NCBI GenBank assembly: GCA_031263485.1
Contig: JAISFS010000161.1
Coordinates: forward strand, 1 to 57,069
Reading direction: 5' to 3'
Origin: Deltaproteobacteria bacterium
GTDB taxonomy: Bacteria; Desulfobacterota; Desulfarculia; Adiutricales; Adiutricaceae
DNA: 57,069 bases
The position numbers and the translations under genes are program-made. The notes under the pieces were generated by a model. The model had not been told where the DNA came from. It was given only the letters and a program-made list of their open reading frames with translations, and searched no databases. This document shows, one piece after another, positions 34,631-43,315 of the stretch. How positions within the stretch are numbered: position 1 is the first letter of the stretch; each line of letters begins with the position of its first letter.

Positions 34631-36667
34631 TCAGGTGGTCTTGTCCGCTTCGGAAATGATCGTGACCGTCTGCAGCGAGGGACGCGGAACATTACGCCAA
34701 TCACCGTCAGTGACTTCCTTGAAGTCGATCTTCACTTCTCTCCTGTCCACTATTGAAACTGCTATGGCGTAAACGGTTTCATTTTGCCATAGGAACTCAC
34801 GCGCATAACCGCGATTATATATTTGATTGAAGCCTTCCTTTATGCCAACATCAAGACGCTTTCGGATTCGTTCATCATAAGATTCGGTTTTTAAATTTTT
34901 CTTGTGTCCAGGTTGCTTTTTGATGTCATGTGGAGAATGAGGCAATATTTCATTAGGGCTGGTATCCTTCGGGCCATTAGCGGATCGTTCGGATGACATT
35001 GATATCTCATTGTTGTCGTCATCGGTATGCGATGTGATCTGGCGACTTTTCAATTCGTTAACATAATCAATAGTTTTATTATATTTAACTTCTATGACGA
35101 GAACGGTGTTAGAACGCAGTCTGAATATAAAATCCGGTCTGCCATCGATTGAGTTCGGTTCAGCTAGCATATTGCCGTCTGCGAATCTCAATGCTCTGGA
35201 TAATTCAAGTTGGAAAAACTTTTCATCGGATCTTATATAATAACTTGGATATTTTGAGAGTATGGTTGAAAAAATTTTTGCAGCGATATCGACATTCAAA
35301 TCAGAAAACGATGTGCCAAATTTAGTGTATAAGTCTGAAATCTTATCTGCATCATTTTCAGTTGCTCCAGGATACAACCTGTCAACAAGGTGATCCTTGG
35401 CGAATGACATCTTGACTTCTTTGTTGGGAATTGCAAGATGATAGAGTACCTTCCCTTCGATATCGCGGGTCTTGTCAATTTTACTGACACTCAGATATCC
35501 TGTCATCAATAGGGCAGTGGGAGCTGATATCGTGGCCAAATCACCATCGCTGATCACATCCTCGCTAGCGGTATTCTTGGCGTAGAGTTTGAAATAATCA
35601 ATATCCTGAATGTCCAACATACGGAGAAAGCTCGGAGCGCCAGTGTCGTACCAGTAACGACCAAATGTTTTGTTTTCCAAAAACTGAAATACAGAATGGG
35701 GGTTGAGCACCTCCGTAGCCCCACCGTCCCAACTGTAGCCATCGTACCAATCCTTGAGTTCCAAAAAAAGATCATCTACTGAGGAATGGGATTTTTCGCC
35801 CGGAATTGATTTTCTTTCTTCAAAAACGTCTTCGAGATGGTGTTTCAGCGTAAATGCGATTTCATCGGCTGTAAATCCACATATCAGGGAGTAGGCAGGG
35901 GAAAATGTGATATCTTTAAGGATGTTCATGCCGGAATCCGCGAACAGCTCTTTGAATCTGGTGATGCCAGTGACCATAATAAGGTCAACAATGCCATCAT
36001 CGTGAGCGCCTTTCAGGGCTGTGTAAAATTCGGAAAGGGAGTCCTGAACGGATCTGAGTTTTTCCTTGTTATTGCAATTGATCAACAGGGGAAAGTCGGA
36101 CTCATCAATAAGTATCGAGACACCTTTGTGATCGGCAGTTGCTTCAGAGCCGTTTATAAGTACCCTTTCCCCTTTGCTCATCAAACAGATGTCGCCGTAG
36201 GACCCGTGGAGCGTGTCAATCAGATCGGTTATGGCATCTTTGATGTTTGTGGAGGCAAGGCTAATACCGAGTCTTTTGGCTGTCCGAATCAGGTATGCGG
36301 TAAGACTGTCTTCATAATCAAGTTTTTTAGTATAGCTTTGTGCAAGATTTAGTTGGATCACATGGGATTTTTTCCAGTTGAAGCCGACAGAAGGGCGGCA
36401 AATGTCCAATCCCTGGAAAAGATCTTCTCTTCCCTGAAGAATAGCCTCGATCGTGCTGAGTAAAAGGGTTTTGCCGAATCTTCTCGGACGTGAAAGGAAA
36501 ACTGCTTTTAAGGCGTTCTCCATGAGTAGTTGGCTGATAATATGCGTTTTGTCGATGTATATGTGACCTGCGGTGCGTAATTTCGGGAATGAACCGAGAG
36601 AAGTCGGCAAAGACTGTAGCTTGGCCTTGGAGAGTGAACTATTTAGTTTTGGCGGTTGTCCTTGCAA
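34631..36667 (-). CDS. AAA-ATPase-like / PD-(D/E)XK nuclease protein, copy A
   Basis: 678 residues. It belongs to the AAA-ATPase_like plus PDDEXK_9 group (the DUF1703 family). The N-terminal part has LPTSLGSFPKLRTAGHIYID and the P-loop-like FLSRPRRFGKTLL; the Walker B-like strand is ILIDESDFPLL. The C-terminal nuclease-like domain has RPDFIFRLRSNTVLVIEVKY with the D...E-x-K residues, then a variable linker and a final YAIAVSIVDRREVKIDF strand. Functions of the family are not established. It is frequent in multiple copies in gut bacteria and symbionts. It is clearly AT-richer than its neighbours and nearly identical to copy B at 40058-42067, including about 450 bp upstream. It was probably acquired and then duplicated. 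Confidence 0.88.
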   Translation of the reverse strand: MQGQPPKLNSSLSKAKLQSLPTSLGSFPKLRTAGHIYIDKTHIISQLLMENALKAVFLSRPRRFGKTLLLSTIEAILQGREDLFQGLDICRPSVGFNWKKSHVIQLNLAQSYTKKLDYEDSLTAYLIRTAKRLGISLASTNIKDAITDLIDTLHGSYGDICLMSKGERVLINGSEATADHKGVSILIDESDFPLLINCNNKEKLRSVQDSLSEFYTALKGAHDDGIVDLIMVTGITRFKELFADSGMNILKDITFSPAYSLICGFTADEIAFTLKHHLEDVFEERKSIPGEKSHSSVDDLFLELKDWYDGYSWDGGATEVLNPHSVFQFLENKTFGRYWYDTGAPSFLRMLDIQDIDYFKLYAKNTASEDVISDGDLATISAPTALLMTGYLSVSKIDKTRDIEGKVLYHLAIPNKEVKMSFAKDHLVDRLYPGATENDADKISDLYTKFGTSFSDLNVDIAAKIFSTILSKYPSYYIRSDEKFFQLELSRALRFADGNMLAEPNSIDGRPDFIFRLRSNTVLVIEVKYNKTIDYVNELKSRQITSHTDDDNNEISMSSERSANGPKDTSPNEILPHSPHDIKKQPGHKKNLKTESYDERIRKRLDVGIKEGFNQIYNRGYAREFLWQNETVYAIAVSIVDRREVKIDFKEVTDGDWRNVPRPSLQTVTIISEADKTT

Positions 36668-37110
36668 GATTGTCCTCTAATTCTCTGACTCGTTTGAACC
36701 AAGCGAAAATCGGTCGCTCAAGATCTGGAAGTTCCCTATGTCAACCTTCATGTCTGACTGATTGCCGACCTTTCTAAGGCTTAGAGACATAGAGACAGAT
36801 TATTCTTATCATAACTTAGTGTTCATGTCAACAAAAAATGTCTGACTTATGTCCGGCAGATATCTGACTGTCTGGCATAGTTCTTGTGGGTGAGCAAGAA
36901 GACTTACGCCAGATGGCAACGCCAACCACGCCCATGGGGTCGCTGTGCGGCAATATGCCATATTTCTTCAGCTACAGATAAATCCAGGTTTTCGTGTACA
37001 TATGCAGGATTTAACGGATGGTATTCACGGAGCGAAAGACGGTTGTCTCCTGCTTCATTTTGGGACGATGCTTCTGGAAGTAATCCACTGACACGGTTCC
37101 ACATCGTTGC
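36668..37110. repeat. Upstream region shared with copy B (segmental duplication)
   Basis: This non-coding stretch upstream of AAA-ATPase copy A closely matches 42068-42545 upstream of copy B. Shared blocks include CTTGCAAGATTGTCCTCTAA, CTCAAGATCTGGAAGTTCCC and CTGTCTGGCATAGTTCTTGT. The motif TCTGAC recurs several times within 150 bp. The rest of the gap to 37745 is AT-rich and holds no visible gene. Confidence 0.8.
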
Positions 37111-37744
37111 CTGAAGGGAAGTGGTTCGAAAGAGCTGGCGGGACCCACAGCTGGTCAAGATAAAATCCACTATTCGCATGCGTTTCCGGAAGGTAAATGA
37201 TTTAATGCGCCGGCAATATACATATAATAAGTAAAATAAGAGATCTTTCGATGACAGACACTCTTTTTGAGACCTAATTTCCGTCATCATCTTCTTAATT
37301 CGGATTGACAGAGTATGTTGACCAATTAAAAGTGGTAGCATTATCATGTCTTACAAAATTGTAATGATCTGAATTTGCCATGTAATTTAACACTGTCATG
37401 AGATTACATTTAAAAGTGTTGATATTAGTATTTGTCATACTGCGCAAGTCATTATGGCAAAAATCTCTGGACAGCCTATTTTGACTTGAAAATATTGGTA
37501 TCTTGGTTATAATGTTATAAGCATTTTGAAAAGTAGACGTCGATATTCCCCTTTGTTCGTTTACGGAACGGTCAGATCTGGCTTGACGTAGGCATCTAAC
37601 CTATGACTGAATCAGTCGGTACGGTGACTCGGTCACACCAGAAACAGGGCGGTCTCCGAAGCCGCCTGGCCTGCCATCCCGTGACCGGCATGCCTTTAAA
37701 CGACCGTTCCCTCTCACGGGACACGGAACCGCGTAAAAGGAGGC

Positions 37745-39385
37745 TGAATTGCAGTATCCAATTCCTACCGGTCGAAAGCGGCCGACTTCAGATCGCCGAC
37801 TTCCTGCTTCGCCAGATACTTAAGTTTATCAAGATGGTCGACTTCGACGGCATTGCCAGGGAGTGCGGGGACGACAGGCACCTCAAGGGCTTCTCGTCAT
37901 GGGATCACCTGGTCGCCATGATTTACTTCATGATTTCCGGAGCCTTTTCCCTGCGCTGGATCGAGCACGGCATGAGGTCTTTTTTGGGTGCGCTCCAGCA
38001 CCTGGAGAACCCGAAGGCCTCGGCGAGGTTGACCATCGCTTATGTCACAAGACAAGGTCACCCGAGATGTACGAGAAGCTCTTCTACAGGTTTTTCGAAT
38101 TCGTCAAGGGTCAGATGGACAGGCCAGGGACTCTGGCGGCGAAGCCCGGAGCGCCTTCGGGAGGTTCATGGAGCACAACAGGGTCTTCCATGCTTTCGAC
38201 GCGGCCCTCATGTCACTCTAGCTCTCGGTGTTCGACTTCGCCCAGTACATGAGCACCAAGGGAGCCATCAAGGTGTCGATCGCCATTGAGCTCCAGGACC
38301 AGGACCACCTGCCGTGCTTCGCAGTCGTCCATAGCGGCATGACGCCAGACACCAAGGCTATCAGGCACCTCGACGCGAAGGGCATCATGTAGAAGGTGGG
38401 CTTTGCGAACATTGACAAGGGATACATCGACTTCGACCGCTTCGCCCACTGGATCGGGCAGGGCGTCTTCTTCGTCACCTGGGTCAAGAGCAACATGGCA
38501 TACAGGGTCGTCGAGAACCGTCCCGTCCCGCGCCACGTCGGCAGGAAGATGGAGTTCAGGGGGCGCGTCCGCTCCGACAAGACCATAGAGCTGACCGACC
38601 GCGAGTCGTCCAGGAAGTGCCCGCACCAGTTGAGGCAGGTCAAGTATTACGATGCGGTCAGCAAGCGCACGTTCACGTTCCTCACCAACAACGTCAGGCT
38701 CTCGGCGCAGACCGTCGCCGATCTTGACAATGCCAGATGGTTCGTGGAATTGTTCTTCAAGGACCTGAAGCAGAACCTCACGTTCAAGTCGTTCTACGGC
38801 ACCTCTCAAAACGCGGTGACCATTCAGTTATGTCAAGCTTTACATAACTGGATTTATGTAAAGGAAAAATTGGTTTTAAGTTAACCACTTTTATTGAGGA
38901 AGAGACTGATCTGGCATGAAGGTTTATTTTACAAAACCTTTATGAGTTAGCGGGGGATTAGTTAACGGTGGTTGTTAAGCAGCCACGGATCCACCCAGGG
39001 CGACGGAGCCAGATAGCTGGTTAGGAGTCAACATAGTTGCAAGATCTTAAAATTCACAGAAGTAATTCGAAACAGAATGAGTTCTCATAGGATTTGCTTA
39101 TGTCAAGTAAAAATTGTGTTTGCTCTTATATTTGAGGGATTTTTTGCTGTAATTAACATAATTTTTCACTTTGCATCAATTCAGGTATGGGTATCCCTGA
39201 TCGTCATGCAGATGCTCCGGTACATCAAGTTCCTGTACGAGACCGGCATGGGCCTGTCCGACGCCATAGTCCAGACCCGCCTGCGCCTCCACTGCCATTA
39301 CGACCTCATTCGCCTTCTGAAGCACCTGGACGGCGGAAAGCCGCCTCCGCCACCGGGAGGGGCCGTTTACCAGCTCGTTGTTTGA
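37745..39385 (+). pseudogene. IS4-family (DUF4372-type) transposase, broken
   Basis: Pieces of one transposase appear in different frames in the right order: FLLRQILKFIKMVDFDGIAR and KGFSSWDHLVAMIYFMIS (N-terminal domain); MYEKLFYRFFEFVKGQM after a frameshift near 38050; FDFAQYMSTKGAIKVSIAIE; then, after a TAG at 38390, GYIDFDRFAHWIGQGVFFV, YYDAVSKRTFTFLTNN, and the catalytic-Glu region WFVELFFKDLKQNL. The end (QVWVSLIVMQMLRYIKFLYE) is separated by a 357-bp insertion at 38828. Stops at 38219 and 38390 and at least two frameshifts make it inactive. It lies between the two AAA-ATPase copies. Element ends were not found. Confidence 0.85.
38828..39184. mobile_element. 357-bp insertion inside the transposase, with 6-bp direct repeats
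   Basis: The transposase reading ...TSQNAVTIQ stops at 38827 and resumes as VWVSLIVM at 39185. ATTCAG is present at both junctions (38822-38827 and 39179-39184). The insert is AT-rich. It begins with a perfect 10-bp inverted repeat CTTTACATAA/TTATGTAAAG (38838-38863) and contains an AAGGTT/AACCTT hairpin near 38920. TTATGTCAAG occurs both at its left end and near 39099. No open frame of note and no known element was recognised. Confidence 0.6.
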
Positions 39386-39819
39386 TTGGCACCGACGCTA
39401 GTTGGAATGAGCCTGACGGTGGCGCCAACCATATGCGGCGCGGTGCCGAAGGAGGCGGCATGACCGCGGCGCGCGGCCGGACAGCGGATCAGGCAAATGC
39501 GGCAAGGAGCCGCAGGAGACGGGAAGACAATGAGCCACTGAAACCCTTATGTAGCATAGACAAATGGCAAGTGCCGCCAGACCGGAACACCTGTCCGGCC
39601 GGGGGATATCTTGGACAGCCCCCACGCTTTATGCGGCATGATATTCGGTCCGGCCCGGGCGGGGGCGGGGGGGCGGGATCGCCGATTTTGGGCGATGATG
39701 GGGTAGTGTTTCCCTCGGGGATCGGGGATCGGCCCCCCCATTCCGGGCTATCTTGGACAGCTGTAGGTTTAGGGAGGAATAGAAAATTAAACTAGTATTG
39801 CCGCAGAAAGATTAGGAAA
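39386..39819. other. Non-coding region downstream of the transposase remnant
   Basis: GC-rich sequence with no credible gene. Short frames are Gly/Arg/Pro-rich artefacts. Confidence 0.4.
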
Positions 39820-39920
39820 CAATGTCAACAATTTTTGGTAGCTGAAGATGGCTAATACCTCGATGACATTTGCTTTTCCATCGACTAAACGAAGCTTTCT
39901 ACCATAAGTTGTTGACATTG
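39820..39920. mobile_element. 101-bp inverted-repeat element (MITE-like or large hairpin)
   Basis: The ends are imperfect inverted repeats: CAATGTCAACAA then TTTTTGGTAG on the left; the right end reads back as CAATGTCAACAA then CTTATGGTAG. There is no coding content. It lies alone downstream of AAA-ATPase copy B. It could be a small non-autonomous element or a structured 3' region; only one copy is in the window. Confidence 0.45.
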
Positions 39921-40057
39921 GACTGGAAAGGACAAAGGGAGGCGTCAGAGAGTTTCGAATGGTGAGATGGTACAGATGACGGTTAGCGCGGCCATGTCCG
40001 CTGGCTTAGAATTCGGGGCGTATGCAGGGGGGGGGGCGCGTCTGTCCGGTTGCCAAT

Positions 40058-42067
40058 TCAGGATGTCTTGTCCGGGCTGGAACCGGTCGTGAAAACCGAT
40101 AGCGCGGGACGGGAATCATCGCGCCAGTCACCGTCCGTAACCTCTTTGAAGTCGATCTTTACTTCCCTCCTGTCCGCTATTGACACGGCAACGGCGTAAA
40201 CAATTTCATCCTGAAAAAGAAATTCCCGAGCGTATCCTCGATGATATATTTGATTGAAAGCTTCCTGTATGCCAATATCCAGACACTTCCTGATTCGGTC
40301 AGCATAAGAATCAATTTTAATGTGCCTCTTGCGCCTAGGCTGATTTTTGCCGTTGCCCGGAGCATGAGACAATACCTCAAAAATTGAGGCTTTTTCCGGA
40401 TCTTTCGAGGATTGTGCTGTTGGTATCTCGGAGTTGCTGTCGTCTGATTGTGGTGGTGTCTGTAGATTTTTGAGGATAGAGGAATAATCTCTGGTTTTGT
40501 TGTATTTAACTTCGATGACGAGCATGGTTTTAGAGCGCAATCTAAACGTAAAATCTGGTCTGCCGTCGGTTGTGTTCGGCTCAGATAGCATGGTGCCGTC
40601 TGCGAATCTTAAGGCTCTGGATAACTCAAGTTGAAAAAATCGTTCATCTGCTCTTATATGATAACTTGGATATTTTGAGAGTATCGTGGAAAAAATTTTT
40701 GCGGCAAAATCTACATCTAAGTCAGAAAATGATGTGCCAAATTTAATGTATAAGGCTGAAATCTTATCCGCATCGCTTTCAGTGGCTCCGGGATACAACC
40801 TGTCAACAAGATGATCATTTGCGAATGACAACTTGACTTCTTTGTTAGGAATGGTAAGATGATAGAGAATTTTTCCTTCGACATCGCGAGTCTTGTCGAT
40901 TTTGTTGACACTCAGATACCCTGTCATCAACAGGGCGGTCGGAGCAGATATAGTGAGTAAATCACCCTCTCTAATCACATCCTCGCTTACGGTATTTTTG
41001 GCGTAGAGTTTGAAATAATCAATGTCCTGAATGTCCAACATCCGTAGAAATCCTGGAGCTCCGGTGTCGTACCAATACCGTCCAAATGTTTTGTTTTCTA
41101 AAAACTGAAATACCGAATGAGGGTTGAGGACCTCCGTTAATCCGCCATCCCAGCTATAGCCATCGTACCAATCCTTTAGTTCCAAAAAAAGATCATCTAC
41201 CGAGGAATGAATTGTTTCATCCGGTATTGATTTTCTTGCTTCAAAAACGTCTATGAGATGTTTGCCTAATGTCGTAGAGATTTCATCAACCGTAAATCCA
41301 CAAATTTGCGAGTAGGCAGGGGAAAAAGTGATGTCTTTAAGGATGTTCATACCGGAATCCGCAAACAGTTCCTTAAATCTGGTGATGCCAGTGACCATGA
41401 GAATGTCAACAGTACCGTCGTCGTGAGCGCTTTTCAGAGCTGTGTAAAAACCGGAAAGGGAGTCCTGGACGGATTTGAGTTTTTTGCGGTAATTAAAATT
41501 GATCAGCAGAGGAAAGTCAGATTCATCTATAAGTATTGAGATGCCCTGGTGATCGGCGGTTGTCTCCAATCCGTTGATAAGTACCTTTTTCCCATTACTC
41601 ATCAAATAGATGTCGCCGTACGAGTCGTGAAGCGTGTCAATCAGTTCGGTTATGGCGTCTTTGCTGTTTCTGGAGGCAAGGCTTACGCCGAGTCTTTTAG
41701 CCGTTCGTATGAGGTATGCGGTAAGGCTTTCTTCGAAATCCAGATTTTTGTTATAACTTTCAGCAAGATTCAGTCTGATCACATGGGATTTTTTCCAATG
41801 GAAGCCGAAGCCTGGGTTGCAAATGTCCAAGCCCTGGAAAAGATTCTCTCTTCCCTGAAGAATGGCCTCGATGGTGCTGAGTAAAAGGGTTTTGCCGAAT
41901 CTTCTCGGACGAGAAAGAAAAACCGCTTTTGAAGCGTTCTCCATGAGTAGCTGGCGGATAATAGGCGTCTTGTCGATATAGACGTGCCCCTCGGTGCGTA
42001 ATTTTGGAAATGACCCGAGAGAAGTTGGCAAAGACGGCAAGCTGGGTCTGGAGTCTATTTTGATCAT
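40058..42067 (-). CDS. AAA-ATPase-like / PD-(D/E)XK nuclease protein, copy B
   Basis: 669 residues, closely similar to copy A over the whole length. Landmarks are RPRRFGKT (53-60), LIDESD (179-184), YDGYSWDGG (301-309), PDF (504-506) and EVK (519-521). The two copies differ most at the extreme N-terminus and in the linker after the nuclease core (residues 530-600), where copy B has a Ser/Pro/Lys-rich stretch. The conserved core suggests both are under selection, or that duplication was recent. The window's third member (56093 onward) is distantly related and carries DEYD where A and B have DESD. Cellular role unknown. Confidence 0.88.
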   Translation of the reverse strand: MIKIDSRPSLPSLPTSLGSFPKLRTEGHVYIDKTPIIRQLLMENASKAVFLSRPRRFGKTLLLSTIEAILQGRENLFQGLDICNPGFGFHWKKSHVIRLNLAESYNKNLDFEESLTAYLIRTAKRLGVSLASRNSKDAITELIDTLHDSYGDIYLMSNGKKVLINGLETTADHQGISILIDESDFPLLINFNYRKKLKSVQDSLSGFYTALKSAHDDGTVDILMVTGITRFKELFADSGMNILKDITFSPAYSQICGFTVDEISTTLGKHLIDVFEARKSIPDETIHSSVDDLFLELKDWYDGYSWDGGLTEVLNPHSVFQFLENKTFGRYWYDTGAPGFLRMLDIQDIDYFKLYAKNTVSEDVIREGDLLTISAPTALLMTGYLSVNKIDKTRDVEGKILYHLTIPNKEVKLSFANDHLVDRLYPGATESDADKISALYIKFGTSFSDLDVDFAAKIFSTILSKYPSYHIRADERFFQLELSRALRFADGTMLSEPNTTDGRPDFTFRLRSKTMLVIEVKYNKTRDYSSILKNLQTPPQSDDSNSEIPTAQSSKDPEKASIFEVLSHAPGNGKNQPRRKRHIKIDSYADRIRKCLDIGIQEAFNQIYHRGYAREFLFQDEIVYAVAVSIADRREVKIDFKEVTDGDWRDDSRPALSVFTTGSSPDKTS

Positions 42068-42545
42068 TTTTGCGGTTATCCTTGCAAGATTGTCCTCTAA
42101 TCCTCTAACTCATTGAACCAATCTAAAATCGTTTACTCAAGATCTGGAAGTTCCCTTTGTCAACCATCGTGTCTGATGGATTGCCGAACTTTCTGGAGCT
42201 TAAAAACACAGAAACTATATATATTTATCATAATATGGAGTTCATGTCAACACAAAATTACTGACGTATGCCAGGCGGATATTTGACTGTCTGGCATAGT
42301 TCTTGTGGGTGTAAGAAGACTTTCGACAGATGGCAACGCCAACCACGCCCATTGAGGTCGCTGGGCGGCAATCTGCCATATTTCCTTGGCTGTGGATAAA
42401 TCCCGGTTTTGGTGTCAATATGCAGGCTTTTACAACTGGTTTTCACGGAGCGACAGGAGGTTGTTTCATGCATAATTTTGGGATGGTGCTTCAGGAAGTT
42501 ATCGACTGACTCGTTTCCACATCGTTGCCTGAAGGGAAGTGGTTC
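42068..42545. repeat. Upstream region of copy B, duplicate of 36668-37110
   Basis: Block-by-block match to the region upstream of copy A, including the AT-rich part with ATATATATTTATCATAA and the CTGTCTGGCATAGTTCTTGT block. Shared non-coding sequence points to a conserved promoter or to a recent copying of a roughly 2.5-kb unit. Confidence 0.8.
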
Positions 42546-43315
42546 GCAAGAGCTTGCGGGACCGGGATTTACGATGCCACCGTTATAATTCGGCGAGGGT
42601 TTCTGGATGAAGAAACGGATGGGACAGCTCCGGTTCAATCAGGTAAATTTGGCAGTCAAAACCTTATAAGTGGCAAGATTTATCAATATTTATGCTTTTC
42701 GGAAGCCTGTGACCAGGTGGCGTTGACTGTATCGGGTAGCTGTTCCGACTGATTACGATTCCGTCATTTATATCCCCGTTGTGGAAGTCGGGTAGCTCTG
42801 AAAGACACGTGCGATCCGGGAGGCATATCCATGGAGGCGGAGTTCCGAAAATGGAGGTTTTTTCAAAACAGCTGAGTTGTCGAATACATGACTCCAGGAA
42901 ATTAGTCGGCGAGGGATTCATGATGAAGAGACGGATGGGACGGCGGTGGTCCAATCGGTCAGACTGGGCAGTCATACCCCTATTGCTGGTATGTTTTGCC
43001 AACTTTTAGGCTGACATCAAGTCGATGTCCAGGTGAAGTCGCCTGCTTCGGGTTGTCGTTCAGACTGATTACGGTTCCGTCATACATGGGGAATGGACGC
43101 TACTGATCGAGCAAGGATATGGAGGGGTATGCCGAGTCATCCAAGCGCTCTCGTTGTCAGGGCTGAGAGTTTCCCGCAAGCTTACGTTGTCGGATCCCCG
43201 GAATGAGAGGATGAATAAGGAGAGGATGAATTATCCGAGACCTCGTTGGGCGTGAGGCCTGGCTTCGGCTCATGCAGATTCCTGACATGGGGTCCCGGAA
43301 TTAAGGGCTAGAGTC
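42546..43315. repeat. Non-coding stretch with degenerate internal duplication
   Basis: A segment near 42583-42660 (TCGGCGAGGGTTTCTGGATG, then AAACGGATGGGAC) resembles one near 42903-42980 (GTCGGCGAGGGATTCATGAT, then GACGGATGGGAC). CTGATTACGATTCCGTCAT near 42748 resembles CTGATTACGGTTCCGTCAT near 43066. No gene is seen. Confidence 0.55.
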
